Source of the DNA: Nanobdellati archaeon
GTDB lineage: Archaea > EX4484-52 > GLR71
Assembly (NCBI GenBank): GCA_019429005.1
Contig: JAHYJR010000001.1
Span: forward strand, 132,663-196,662
DNA length: 64,000 nucleotides
Direction of reading: 5' to 3'
The position numbers and the translations under genes are program-made. Position 1 is the stretch's first letter. Each line of letters begins with the position of its first letter. Of the stretch, positions 17,600-27,358 are shown piece after piece. The notes beneath the pieces were generated by a model. That model saw nothing but the letters and a program-made list of their open reading frames with translations, was not told where the DNA came from and ran no database searches.

Positions 17600-19831
17600 T
17601 CAACTTGAACTTACTTCGAGTGATTCAATGTTTTCAGTTGGAGTTATGCTTAATTCACCAAATCCTCGATTAAAATCAACTTTAAATATTTTAATTTCCG
17701 TATTATCATAGACTTTCTCAAGGAATGGTATTCCTGCACCATCAAACAAGTATAATTTTGCAAAGTTTGATATTCCTGCTTCTTTGTTTGGGTATGGCAT
17801 ATATATCCCAAATTTCGAAAGCACAATACATGCATCAAATGTTGGTTCAGGTGCACCAAGATCCAGAAGTCCTTGTGCTGTACATAAGTATTTTAAGTTA
17901 ACATCTCCATTAGCGGTTGAAAATACAATATTTCCTGAAAGTTCACCGTCTGTTCCTATTGGGATATAAAATGCATTGGATCCTATTGCAAATACTAGTA
18001 TTGTCTTATTACCTTGTTTTAATTGATTGACGGGTTGTCCAAGGGGTATAAAACTATCAACAAATTTAGCATCGTTTGCAATTTTACTCATAGCAGCATA
18101 CTTTCCAATTAAGGTATAATCGACAACAACATAATCAACAGAATTATTTTTGATTGTATCTTCAAGCTGGCTTATATTGGTGTATGTAAAGGCTTGACCT
18201 AACATTTCATTCATACCACCCATTTGATTACCACCATCACCCATTGAAGTTCGTTCACCTGCAGTCTGGAACCAGTACCCATAATCCCACCACGACATAA
18301 TGACTGAATCTGTTGGTGTATCTGTTTTAAGGAATTTCATAGCATTTTGCCAATTTGTATTAAGTCCAGGACCTGAAGACTTCATAACTGCAAGACCTGA
18401 TGCTAAATTAGAAAATAGTATAAGGAATATTGCAATTGCGGAAACAATTGAATATACATTAATCTTTTCTTCAATTGATTTTGCATTTTTCATAATCTCA
18501 AGATTCATAAGTATATCAATTATTTTTGAAATGAAATAGCCTCCAAGAAGTGCTGCAGGAAATCCAACTAAAAATATTAATCTAACAGATCTTAATGCAC
18601 CAAGGTATGAACTTGCAAGCCATATTATTGGAAGTAAATAAATCCACTTTTTCTTTTTTATTATTTCGTATGACGAATATAAGAAACCAAATATTGTAAA
18701 TATCCAAAGTGAGGTATATTTTAATATAGGGGCAAGTGAAGGGTATAGATTTCCAGCATAAAGTGCACTTAATTGGCCTGTAACTCCATTCCAATTTGTA
18801 GGGTTATTTTCCGCAACTGTTGATCCTACAGTTCCGTGACTAAAATGTACAAGGGAACTTATTGTAAGGAAGAGTCTTGCAATAGTTTGTGAAAATAAGG
18901 ATAAGAATAGACCAATTAAAAATAATACAATTATTGTGACAGGTACCACATATTTTAAGTTTTCAGGTTTTATTAAGTTCATCTTTTCTGAAAAATGTCT
19001 TATTGTAATTATAATAAACACAGTTAATGTAATTAGACCATAATTATCAAATAATTTTACTGCAGATGTTGTTGAAAATAGTGTAGGTATTATAAGTGGT
19101 ATTAATGTTGTAAATACGTATGTGCGATATAATGATTTTTCTTGTTTATTTAAAAAATATATAATTAATGTAAATGCTGGTATTAACAAAAAGAGAAATG
19201 TTGCACCACCCCAAACCATATTCATAACTGTGAGCGATAATCCTGCATTAATAGCAGATATTTTTGAGTCTTTTTTAATTGCTCTTACAAAAAAATAAAG
19301 AGCCAAAAGCATGAAAAGACCACCAATTGGTTCTTTTTCAACTACACTTGCAGAAGTTCTATGAAGTGTTCCAGGTGTTACAGCAATAAAGAATGCTGCT
19401 AATAGTCCTGCCTTTTTACCGTATAATTCTTTTCCTAAGAAAAACATAGCTAGTGCAAAAAGTCCACCAAATAAGGCAGGGAAATATAACATTGCTTGAT
19501 AATATGTCATTGGTATTATAGTATTTAGTACTTTATAGAATATTCCTGGTGTATAAAGCATCATTGGAAACTCTGAATGAGGATCCCAACCATAGGGATA
19601 ATATCGCATTGTATCATTATCTGGAAGATGAAAATCGTTATTCATTGTAGTTTCAGCCATTCTGTAATGATAAAATGGGTCTAGATTAAGTAGGCAGACA
19701 ACACCGTCAACACAGTTTTCAAGAGATGCTGCAGGCTGCATTCTTATGTAAAATCCTAAAATAATTATTAATATAAGCGGTATTACATACCAGAATTCTT
19801 TTAGCTGTTTTTTAACTTTTTTATTATTCAT
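17600..19831 (-). CDS. aglB: Oligosaccharyltransferase AglB (STT3 family)
   Basis: Transfers the finished glycan from its lipid carrier to asparagines in N-x-S/T sequons on the outer face of the membrane. The 743-residue protein has a first catalytic loop with the metal-binding Asp (LDPFYHYR, D51), a second acidic motif SVVEKEPIGG and about 13 helices. The family signature WWDYG lies near residue 513 at the start of the soluble C-terminal domain. The C-terminal domain is compact compared with halobacterial AglB. It is followed 6 bp later by AglH. The pilin-like proteins at 57-62.6 kb carry many sequons and are plausible targets. Confidence 0.95.
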   Translation of the reverse strand: MNNKKVKKQLKEFWYVIPLILIIILGFYIRMQPAASLENCVDGVVCLLNLDPFYHYRMAETTMNNDFHLPDNDTMRYYPYGWDPHSEFPMMLYTPGIFYKVLNTIIPMTYYQAMLYFPALFGGLFALAMFFLGKELYGKKAGLLAAFFIAVTPGTLHRTSASVVEKEPIGGLFMLLALYFFVRAIKKDSKISAINAGLSLTVMNMVWGGATFLFLLIPAFTLIIYFLNKQEKSLYRTYVFTTLIPLIIPTLFSTTSAVKLFDNYGLITLTVFIIITIRHFSEKMNLIKPENLKYVVPVTIIVLFLIGLFLSLFSQTIARLFLTISSLVHFSHGTVGSTVAENNPTNWNGVTGQLSALYAGNLYPSLAPILKYTSLWIFTIFGFLYSSYEIIKKKKWIYLLPIIWLASSYLGALRSVRLIFLVGFPAALLGGYFISKIIDILMNLEIMKNAKSIEEKINVYSIVSAIAIFLILFSNLASGLAVMKSSGPGLNTNWQNAMKFLKTDTPTDSVIMSWWDYGYWFQTAGERTSMGDGGNQMGGMNEMLGQAFTYTNISQLEDTIKNNSVDYVVVDYTLIGKYAAMSKIANDAKFVDSFIPLGQPVNQLKQGNKTILVFAIGSNAFYIPIGTDGELSGNIVFSTANGDVNLKYLCTAQGLLDLGAPEPTFDACIVLSKFGIYMPYPNKEAGISNFAKLYLFDGAGIPFLEKVYDNTEIKIFKVDFNRGFGELSITPTENIESLEVSSS

Positions 19832-19862
19832 ACGAATCCTTTATACGGATTATATAGTGAGA

Positions 19863-19870
19863 TTTATATG
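19863..19870 (+). promoter_or_regulatory. TATA-like box of the GT-C gene at 19894
   Basis: TTTATATG is centred about 27.5 nt before the ATG at 19894 and no Shine-Dalgarno precedes that ATG, which fits a leaderless transcript. It lies in the 62-bp divergent gap shared with aglB. Confidence 0.5.
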
Positions 19871-19893
19871 TTTTTGTTTTTGAATAATTATTT

Positions 19894-21309
19894 ATGAAAA
19901 TATCCAAAAATCTTGTTAATTTTTTAATACTTATTTTATTATACATTACAATTTATATATGGATTTTTCCGGAAGACGCATATTATCCAGATATGGGATC
20001 CTATATTTCCTTAGCATATGATTTATCACAAGGTGGATATGGGGCAGGTCTTTTTTTTAGAGGTATAACAATACCATTATTAATTTATATTGGTATACAA
20101 ATCGGTTTATCATTAACATCTATATTATATATTTATCCTTTTTTATTTGGACTTCTTTTGATTATTTCAACATATTATATGTCCGATATTTTTTCAAAAT
20201 ATAAAACAATACCTGTTTTAGTTTTATTATCAACATTTTCTTTTTGGCAATGGACACCCTTTTTACTTGCAGACATTTTATTTGCTGCATTTTTTACATT
20301 TTCGCTGTATTTCTTTTATCGTTTTGTAAGTAATTCAACTCATTATGTTTATTTTTGTTTATTTTTTACATTACTTTCAGTTTTAACCAAAGTTACGGCA
20401 TGGGTATTGTTTCCAATATATATCACATACCTTATTTATTCACGAAATTTGAGCCTAATTAAAAATAAAGACGTGATACTAAGTTTAATTTTATTTAGTT
20501 TTTTAATTTCATCAATATTTCTTTATTTTAGTTCATTATATGGTGGTTTGGGTTTAACGTCATCAATACCAACAAAAGCATTTTATAAAGATATTAGTTA
20601 TTATATTTTTAATTTTTTACTTATACCGTGGACATATATTTTTGTTTATGGGTTATTTAAATTAGGCAAAAAAATAGATAATAAAACAGCATTTATATTA
20701 ATTTCATTTATAATACCCTTTGTCTTTTTACATCTGATAAATGAGAAAATTATACGTTATATTTTATTTATTTTTCCTGTATTTGCTATTTTTATTGAGA
20801 TGTCGTTTAGAAAAATTGCATTGAACAAACGCAAAATAATATTTTATGTCTTTTTAATTTTTGCAATGTTACAAGTCTTCATGATATCAATACCAATTCA
20901 GGATATTTATGGTGGTGCAGGACAACTTACAGATTCGTTAAAAAAGACTGAAAGTATTATTGCAACAAACTCTGTGATGGTGTATGATCAATCTTTTTCA
21001 GGACGGCTTGTGTCTTTACCGATTAATGGATTAAATTCAGAATGGATTGAAAATAATAATATTAGTTATGTTGTATTGTCTTTAACAGACGAAATTACAC
21101 AGAATCCAGATATAACTTATTATAAACCAAAAATAGGACCTTTTGATATTTCGCTTTTATTAGATAATCGTCCAAAATTTGTAATGAGTTGGTGGGTTGA
21201 TTATCCTTTTAATTCAGAGAATTATCTTTTTATGGATAATAATTATTTGATCTCTGACATAATTAAGAAAAATAATAAGACTATTTTTTTAATTTATAAA
21301 ATCTCTTAA
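19894..21309 (+). CDS. GT-C glycosyltransferase, ArnT-like
   Basis: 471 residues, about 10 helices and a C-terminal soluble part. The first outer loop EDAYYPDMGSYISLAYDL carries the acidic residues of the catalytic loop. Paralogue of the genes at 10383 and 27359 by the LLSVLTKVTAW motif and by the closing FNSENY...IFLIYKI block. It is divergent from aglB, 62 bp away, and expected to use a polyprenyl-phosphate sugar. The donor sugar and the position in the glycan are unknown. Confidence 0.8.
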   Translation: MKISKNLVNFLILILLYITIYIWIFPEDAYYPDMGSYISLAYDLSQGGYGAGLFFRGITIPLLIYIGIQIGLSLTSILYIYPFLFGLLLIISTYYMSDIFSKYKTIPVLVLLSTFSFWQWTPFLLADILFAAFFTFSLYFFYRFVSNSTHYVYFCLFFTLLSVLTKVTAWVLFPIYITYLIYSRNLSLIKNKDVILSLILFSFLISSIFLYFSSLYGGLGLTSSIPTKAFYKDISYYIFNFLLIPWTYIFVYGLFKLGKKIDNKTAFILISFIIPFVFLHLINEKIIRYILFIFPVFAIFIEMSFRKIALNKRKIIFYVFLIFAMLQVFMISIPIQDIYGGAGQLTDSLKKTESIIATNSVMVYDQSFSGRLVSLPINGLNSEWIENNNISYVVLSLTDEITQNPDITYYKPKIGPFDISLLLDNRPKFVMSWWVDYPFNSENYLFMDNNYLISDIIKKNNKTIFLIYKIS

Positions 21310-21394
21310 TATTGTTATTTAACCTAAAAGTAATTACAATATTTAACAATATTATTATAGATAACTAAAAGGTTTTTTATTTTTTTAATAACAA

Positions 21395-22354
21395 TTATAT
21401 AATACCTTTAGATTTAGTTTTATTACTTTTACACCAATCAACATGTTTTTGAAGTCCCGTTTTTATATCTATTTTTGGCTCGTAACCTAATTCTTTTTTT
21501 GCTTTAGAGATATCTGCACTTGTGTTTTTAACATCCCCTTGTTGTTCAGATATTTGGATTTTATTTATTTTATTATCTAGCAATTCATTTAATGTATCTA
21601 ATATATCATTTAATGGTTTTCTTGAACCACCACCAAGATTATATGCACCTGCACCATTTTGTGATGCTAGTATTGTACCATCTACAATGTCACTAACATA
21701 CGTAAAGTCACGAGTCTGCGTTCCATCTCCATAGATTTCAATTGTTTCGTTATTTAATGTTTTTGTAATGAATTTTGTAAATGCTTCATCAGGTCTTTGT
21801 CGTGGTCCATACACTGTAAAATATCTTAGTGAAGTTGTATTTAATCCATATAGCTTTGAATACATTTCACACCAATGTTCACAATGCATTTTAGATAATG
21901 CATATGGGGATATTGGATCTAAAACATGATTCTCTTGTACTGGAAGATCTTTTTCAGCCACATCACCATATACTGACGAACTTGAAGCAAAAACAAATTT
22001 ATTTATGTTATTTTTACAAGCGGCATCAAGAAGTATGTTTGTACCCAAGATATTCGATTCAACATATTTTGTAGGATTTTGTATCGAATTTCTAACACCT
22101 GCTATTGCTGCAAGATGATATATTATATCAACATTTTTTGTGATTTTATTTATTGTGTCTTTATTTAATATTGAATCTTGTACAAATTCAAAATTATCAT
22201 ATTTTTTTAAGATTTTTAAATTTTGTTTTTTTAAGTTCTCTAAATAGTAGTCATCAAAATTATCTATACCGATTATCTTATTTCCTTCGGAAAGCAATTT
22301 TTCAGTAAGATGGGAACCTATAAAACCACAAGTTCCTGTTATTAGGATTGACAT
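21395..22354 (-). CDS. NAD-dependent nucleotide-sugar epimerase (GalE / UDP-glucuronate 4-epimerase-like)
   Basis: Extended SDR protein of 319 residues. It has the NAD loop TGTCGFIGSH near the N-terminus, the IDNFDDYY motif after strand 2, the HLAAIAGVRNS motif, the catalytic ASSSSVYGD with SPYALSK (Tyr-x3-Lys), and YGPRQRPDEA. DNFDDYY and AGVR are typical of 4-epimerases acting on UDP-glucose or UDP-glucuronate. The frame opens at 22378, but the first eight codons add only hydrophobic residues; the ATG at 22354 gives the usual SDR start MSILITGT. It is convergent with the GT-C gene and divergent from the GT2 gene at 22425. Confidence 0.82.
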   Translation of the reverse strand: MSILITGTCGFIGSHLTEKLLSEGNKIIGIDNFDDYYLENLKKQNLKILKKYDNFEFVQDSILNKDTINKITKNVDIIYHLAAIAGVRNSIQNPTKYVESNILGTNILLDAACKNNINKFVFASSSSVYGDVAEKDLPVQENHVLDPISPYALSKMHCEHWCEMYSKLYGLNTTSLRYFTVYGPRQRPDEAFTKFITKTLNNETIEIYGDGTQTRDFTYVSDIVDGTILASQNGAGAYNLGGGSRKPLNDILDTLNELLDNKINKIQISEQQGDVKNTSADISKAKKELGYEPKIDIKTGLQKHVDWCKSNKTKSKGII

Positions 22355-22424
22355 AATATATATTATAACCAATAACATTAAAAAACTTAAGTTATTATTA
22401 TAATTATAACCTCGGTGTTTTCAA

Positions 22425-23282
22425 ATGAAAGATTTAATTTCTATAATAATTCCCGCTTTTAATGAAGAAAAATCAATAAACAATACAATTGTTGAAGTTA
22501 AAAGTGTACTTAATAAATCGTATGATAATTATGAGATTATTGTCATTAATGATGGTTCTAAAGACAAAACAAGTGAAATAATTAAAAAAATAAAAGATAT
22601 TAAAATTATTAATCATGAAATTAATTATGGTTATGGTGCTGCACTTAAGTCTGGTTTAAATGTGTCAAAAGGTGTTTGGATTCTGATTACAGATAGTGAC
22701 GGAACATACCCTATAAAAGAAATTCCTAAATTATTAAAACATATTAATAATTATGATATGATTATAGGTTCAAGAGCCAAAAAAAATATACCTTTAGTTA
22801 GAAAACCTGCAAAATGGTTTTTAGGCAAATTTGCTGAATATATTACAGGTAAAAAAATACCCGATTTGAATTCTGGATTAAGATTGTTTAAAAAAGATCT
22901 TGCTATGCGTTTTTATACCCTATATCCAGAAGGTTTTTCATTTACAACAACAATAACGGTTGCATCTTTAATAAATAAATATAATGTTAAATTTGTTGAT
23001 ATAGAATATTTTAAGAGGTCTGGAACATCCACAATACACCCTGTTAAAGATTTTATTGGTTTTACAACTCTTATATTGCGTTTAGGTATCTTTTTTAATC
23101 CTCTAAATGTTTTTTTACCCATAAGTTTTTTTTTATTTATTTTTGGTGCTATTAAATTATCTATTGATTTTATAAATTTAAACTCTTTTGGTTTAGGTGG
23201 TGTTATGTTGGTACTTATGGCGATACAAATTACTTTAATGGGTATGATGTCTGAATTGATAATTAAGAGAACAAAATTATGA
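22425..23282 (+). CDS. Family 2 glycosyltransferase with C-terminal membrane helices (DPM1-like)
   Basis: 285 residues. GT-A start SIIIPAFNEE, nucleotide motif VINDGSKDKT, metal motif ITDSDGTYP and the LNSGLRLFKKD motif of polyprenyl-phosphate glycosyltransferases are all present. Two hydrophobic helices at the C-terminus should hold it at the membrane. It probably loads a sugar on the lipid carrier for one of the GT-C enzymes. The stop is followed within 15 bp by a methyltransferase gene that has its own GTGAT Shine-Dalgarno, so the two form an operon. Confidence 0.85.
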   Translation: MKDLISIIIPAFNEEKSINNTIVEVKSVLNKSYDNYEIIVINDGSKDKTSEIIKKIKDIKIINHEINYGYGAALKSGLNVSKGVWILITDSDGTYPIKEIPKLLKHINNYDMIIGSRAKKNIPLVRKPAKWFLGKFAEYITGKKIPDLNSGLRLFKKDLAMRFYTLYPEGFSFTTTITVASLINKYNVKFVDIEYFKRSGTSTIHPVKDFIGFTTLILRLGIFFNPLNVFLPISFFLFIFGAIKLSIDFINLNSFGLGGVMLVLMAIQITLMGMMSELIIKRTKL

Positions 23283-23295
23283 TTTTTGTGATTGT

Positions 23296-24010
23296 ATGGT
23301 TGAAACTGATGCTACAAAAAATTTGATGCTTACCGATAAAAATCTAAATTTTACAAATTGGCTTTATAGTGAGATTCAACCTTATATTTTGGGGTAATGT
23401 TTTAGATGTTGGTAGTGGTATTGGAACTTATTCAAAAAAATTATATAGTTCTGTTAAAGGCAATCTGTTTTTAACTGATATAGATTATAAAAATTTAAAA
23501 AAACTTGAAAATTTATTTAAAAACAAAAAAAAGGTCACAATCAAAAAATTAGATATTACTAGTAAAAAAGATATTCAATCTATTAAAAATAAATTTGATA
23601 CAATAATTTGTTTAAATGTTTTAGAACATATTGAAGATGATTTGATTGCGTTAAAAAATATGTCTAGTTTACTGTCGGATACGGGTCAAATAATTTTATT
23701 AGTTCCAGCCCATAATTTTTTATATAATTCTTTAGATATTGCAATGTCGCACAAAAGGAGATATAGTAAAAAAAGTCTTAAATATTTGATACATTCTACA
23801 AATTTAAGTATTAAATGTTTATTTTTTTATAACTTTTTTTCAATATTCGCATGGTTTATTAATGGTAATATTTTAAAGAAGCGTATAGTAAATAAAACAG
23901 CATATTCCTTATTTAATAAATTAGTACCTTTATTACGTTTATTTGAAAAGTATAAATCTATAAGATTAACAGGTATTAGTCTTATCGGTATTTGCAAAAA
24001 AAATATTTAA
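23296..24010 (+). pseudogene. SAM-dependent methyltransferase split by a +1 frameshift in a G run
   Basis: The ATG at 23296 has GTGAT just upstream and encodes an N-terminus ending in NWLYSEIQPYILG before a stop at 23395. One base shift later the frame continues with NVLDVGSGIGTYSKKL, the SAM-binding motif, to 24010. YSEIQPYI followed by GNVLDVGSG is the normal order in this methyltransferase group, so both parts belong to one gene. Removing one G from the GGGG run at 23391-23394 restores 237 residues. It also contains the LNVLEHIEDD motif. The 3' end overlaps the convergent AsnB gene by 4 bp. Any product translated from the internal ATG at 23369 would lack the N-terminal helix. Confidence 0.82.
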
Positions 24011-25929
24011 AGTTGTATTTTTATCTTATGATTTTCATTTATAAACAGCTCATGCCATATTTCAAAATTAAGAATATTCCATATTTGTCTACTGTAATAT
24101 AATTTAGTTTTATCTTTATTTGAAAATAATTTAGTTGTATTTATCTGGTTAAAATATCCCTGTTTTTCAATAATTTGTTTATTTGCAAATCGATTAATTA
24201 GGTAGGACATTTCATCAGTCCATTGTTCTATAGGGACATAAAATGTTTGTTTTTTTCGTTTAAGAATCTGTTTAGGCAATATTGGTTGTATTGCTTTTTT
24301 GAAGATATATTTTGTTTTTAATCCATTCATCTTTAAATTGGGAGGTATTTTAAATGCTAATTCAACCAATTTATGGTCTAAAAATGGAACTCGCGCTTCA
24401 ATTGAATGTGCCATACCCATTTTATCAGGTTTCATAAGAAAATCTTCAGGTAATACGGTTTTAGTGTCAAGATATAATACCTGATTTAAGAAATCCCATT
24501 TATTTGAAAAATAGGTTTTATTATACATATCATAATTTGTAAAATCAGGTATTTTTTTGATTATTTGTTCATTTAATATATTTTTACGTTCCTCTTCATC
24601 AAAGATTGAAATAATCTCTAGATAACTTTTTGCTTTATTTTCAGGCATCTCTGTTACGAATTTAGCAAATCTATTAATCATTTTATTTCCCGTTTTTTTA
24701 CTATATTTATAAAATATATTCAGTACTTCGGATGGTATTATTTTCATAAGTTTTGGCAAAACCGTTTTAATATTCATAGGAATATTTCTTATATTATAAC
24801 CCATTTTAAGAAACTTGTATTGGTCATAACCTGCAAAAAGTTCATCTGCACCATCACCAGTTAAAACAATTTTTACTTTTTTTTGAGCCATTTCAGATAA
24901 TTTATAATTTGGTATTATTGCGGGGTCAGATATTGGTTCATCAAGATGCCATAACATTTTAGGTAATTCTTCTAAGATTTTTGAATTTATGATAACTTCT
25001 TTATGTTCTGTAGAGAAATAATCACTTGTTTCTTTTGCATAACTTAATTCATTATATTCCGAAATATTTTCAAAACCAACAGAGTATGTACGTAATGTTT
25101 TTTCAGGATTAATCTTTTTTATGTATGCTAATATTGCACTTGAATCTAAGCCACCACTTAAAAAGAGACCTATAGGCACATCACCAACAAGCCTTTTTTC
25201 AACTGCTTCTTCAATAAGTGTTTGTATTTTTTTGATAAAATATTGTTCAGTTTTTTTTGTTATATCTTCTTTAATATCCCAATATTGTTTTATATTGAGC
25301 TTTTTTTGATTTAAATCATATATCATAAAATGTCCAGGTTCTAATTTGAATATATTTTGTAATATTGTCTCATGTCCTGGCATATAACGCAACATTAACA
25401 TTTTATTTAAAACATTAACATTTACTGTTCTTTTTAATTCATATTCTAATATTGCTTTGATTTCAGATGCAAAAATAAAAGAATCATTTTGGTTATAATA
25501 ATATAGTGGTTTTTTCCCTAATCTATCTCTTGCAACAAATATTTTTTTATTTTTTTTATCATATATTGCAAAAGCAAACATACCTTCAAAATATGATAAA
25601 CAATTTACCCCATATTCTTCATATGTATGAATTATTGTTTCTGTATCTGTATTACTGTGAAATTTATGTCCTTTAGCTTCTAATTTAATTCTAATTTGTT
25701 TGAAATTATATATTTCACCATTGAATATAATTAATATTGATTCATCTTCATTATACATGGGTTGTTTTCCATTTATACTAAGATCAATTATACTTAATCT
25801 TTTGTGTCCTAAAGAAATGTATTTATCTGTATAGTATCCATCTTGATCAGGACCTCTATAATGGATCGTTTTTGCCATTTTTTCAATTAATTGTTTGTCA
25901 TCCCAATTAAATCCGCAGATACCACACAT
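24007..25929 (-). CDS. asnB: Asparagine synthase (glutamine-hydrolysing), AsnB family, paralogue 1
   Basis: Class II glutamine amidotransferase fused to an ATP-pyrophosphatase domain, 640 residues. It has the nucleophile Cys2 in MCGICGF, the NGEIYN motif of the glutaminase domain, the ATP loop SGGLDSSAIL and the TGDGADELFAGYDQY motif of the synthetase domain. Its classical product is asparagine, but close relatives inside polysaccharide clusters amidate uronic acids. Three such genes in one glycan island make the second role plausible for at least some of them. All visible catalytic residues are intact. It is not clearly in an operon: it overlaps a convergent methyltransferase and its upstream side is a 159-bp gap. 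Confidence 0.9.
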   Translation of the reverse strand: MCGICGFNWDDKQLIEKMAKTIHYRGPDQDGYYTDKYISLGHKRLSIIDLSINGKQPMYNEDESILIIFNGEIYNFKQIRIKLEAKGHKFHSNTDTETIIHTYEEYGVNCLSYFEGMFAFAIYDKKNKKIFVARDRLGKKPLYYYNQNDSFIFASEIKAILEYELKRTVNVNVLNKMLMLRYMPGHETILQNIFKLEPGHFMIYDLNQKKLNIKQYWDIKEDITKKTEQYFIKKIQTLIEEAVEKRLVGDVPIGLFLSGGLDSSAILAYIKKINPEKTLRTYSVGFENISEYNELSYAKETSDYFSTEHKEVIINSKILEELPKMLWHLDEPISDPAIIPNYKLSEMAQKKVKIVLTGDGADELFAGYDQYKFLKMGYNIRNIPMNIKTVLPKLMKIIPSEVLNIFYKYSKKTGNKMINRFAKFVTEMPENKAKSYLEIISIFDEEERKNILNEQIIKKIPDFTNYDMYNKTYFSNKWDFLNQVLYLDTKTVLPEDFLMKPDKMGMAHSIEARVPFLDHKLVELAFKIPPNLKMNGLKTKYIFKKAIQPILPKQILKRKKQTFYVPIEQWTDEMSYLINRFANKQIIEKQGYFNQINTTKLFSNKDKTKLYYSRQIWNILNFEIWHELFINENHKIKIQL

Positions 25930-26088
25930 ATATCTTGTTTTGTTGTTAAGAAATTTAAATATATGTTGTTAAGTTATAATTATTTAAAAACATTTATTTT
26001 TATACTATTTTTAACTTTTTTTTAAATAATTTTTATATTAGAGATTCTTTTATATTATTTTATATTAAAAAATATTTGTGATTTAAAA

Positions 26089-27282
26089 ATGAAAACAAGA
26101 ATTGTGGATCTTTTGATTTGTCCTTATTGCAAAACAAAATTATTATTAAATATATATAAAACCGCAAAAAACGATTTCAAAATTAAAAACAAAATATATT
26201 GTAAAACGTTTTGTAATTTTAAAAATAAACAAATAAAAAATAATAAACATTTTGATTGTGTTTCTTGTTTTAATACTGAAATAATTGAAGGTAATTTGAA
26301 ATGTACTACTTGTAATAGATTATTTCCAATTATTAACGGAATACCACGTATTTTAAAAGATGAATATTTTATCAATATTAATAAAATCTATAAACCGTTT
26401 TTTAAAAAATATAAAGCTGATTTTAATGAGAATTTATATGATATATCGGATATCGATCAAGATATTAAATTAAAAGAAAAAATTGCAACAGCTTTTTCTA
26501 AAGAATGGTTAGATTTTAATAATATGTATAAAGAATACGAAAAACAGTTTTTAACTTTTATTGCACCAGTAAAATCAGCTTTTTTTAATGAAAAATTAGT
26601 TCTTGATGGTGGTTGTGGTTCAGGACGCCATGTGTATTATTCCTCAGTATATGGTGCTGAAGTGGTGGGTATTGATTTAGGTATCTCTGTTGAAACGGCA
26701 TATAAAAACACTAAAAAATTACCATTTACACATATAATACAATCTGATATATATAATATACCAATTAAAAAAGAGTCATTTGATTTTATTTATTCTATTG
26801 GCGTATTACATCATTTACCTAATCCTAAAAACGGTTTTTTAAATTTAACTAATTATCTTAAAAAAGGAGGTTCTATTTTTGCATGGGTTTATGGTTATGA
26901 AAATAATTCAAAAATTTTATTTTTTGTAGATCTTTTTAGAAAGAACATTACAACAAAATTACCTTTGACAATAACTAAATATATATCCTATTTGTTAACA
27001 ATACCATTTTATTTTATTTTAAAATGTTTTTATGGGCCATTTAATCAACTGAATGATCAGTTTGCAGAAAAAATATTACCAATAAATCAACATTTTTTTC
27101 AGATGTCCGGTTTTAGTTTTAATCAGGTTTATTCAATTGTATTTGATCATTTATTAGCACCAATCGCATTTTATTATAAAAAAGACGAATTTAAAAAATG
27201 GTTTAAAGATGCAAATTTGAGAAATATACGTTTGAATTGGTGTAGAAAAAATAGTTGGGGCGGTATTGGCACAAAAATTTAA
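26089..27282 (+). CDS. Methyltransferase with an N-terminal Trm112-like zinc ribbon
   Basis: 397 residues in two parts. The first 90 residues are a zinc-ribbon-like region with LLICPYCKTKLL (C11, C14) and later pairs C57/C60 and C72/C75 ending in FPIINGIPRIL, the Trm112/UPF0434 pattern. The second part is a class I methyltransferase with VLDGGCGSGRHV near residue 171 and the motif SIGVLHHLPNPKNG. Such fused proteins occur in surface-polysaccharide clusters. The zinc ribbon carries an insertion of about 25 residues rich in Lys and Asn. GTGAT lies 6 nt before the ATG. The acceptor is unknown. Confidence 0.82.
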   Translation: MKTRIVDLLICPYCKTKLLLNIYKTAKNDFKIKNKIYCKTFCNFKNKQIKNNKHFDCVSCFNTEIIEGNLKCTTCNRLFPIINGIPRILKDEYFININKIYKPFFKKYKADFNENLYDISDIDQDIKLKEKIATAFSKEWLDFNNMYKEYEKQFLTFIAPVKSAFFNEKLVLDGGCGSGRHVYYSSVYGAEVVGIDLGISVETAYKNTKKLPFTHIIQSDIYNIPIKKESFDFIYSIGVLHHLPNPKNGFLNLTNYLKKGGSIFAWVYGYENNSKILFFVDLFRKNITTKLPLTITKYISYLLTIPFYFILKCFYGPFNQLNDQFAEKILPINQHFFQMSGFSFNQVYSIVFDHLLAPIAFYYKKDEFKKWFKDANLRNIRLNWCRKNSWGGIGTKI

Positions 27283-27358
27283 TTTTTAAAAAAAATCTCA
27301 TAATGGGTTTAAATTTAATCTTTAAAATTATTTAAGGTTTATAAATAAATTAGTTAGC

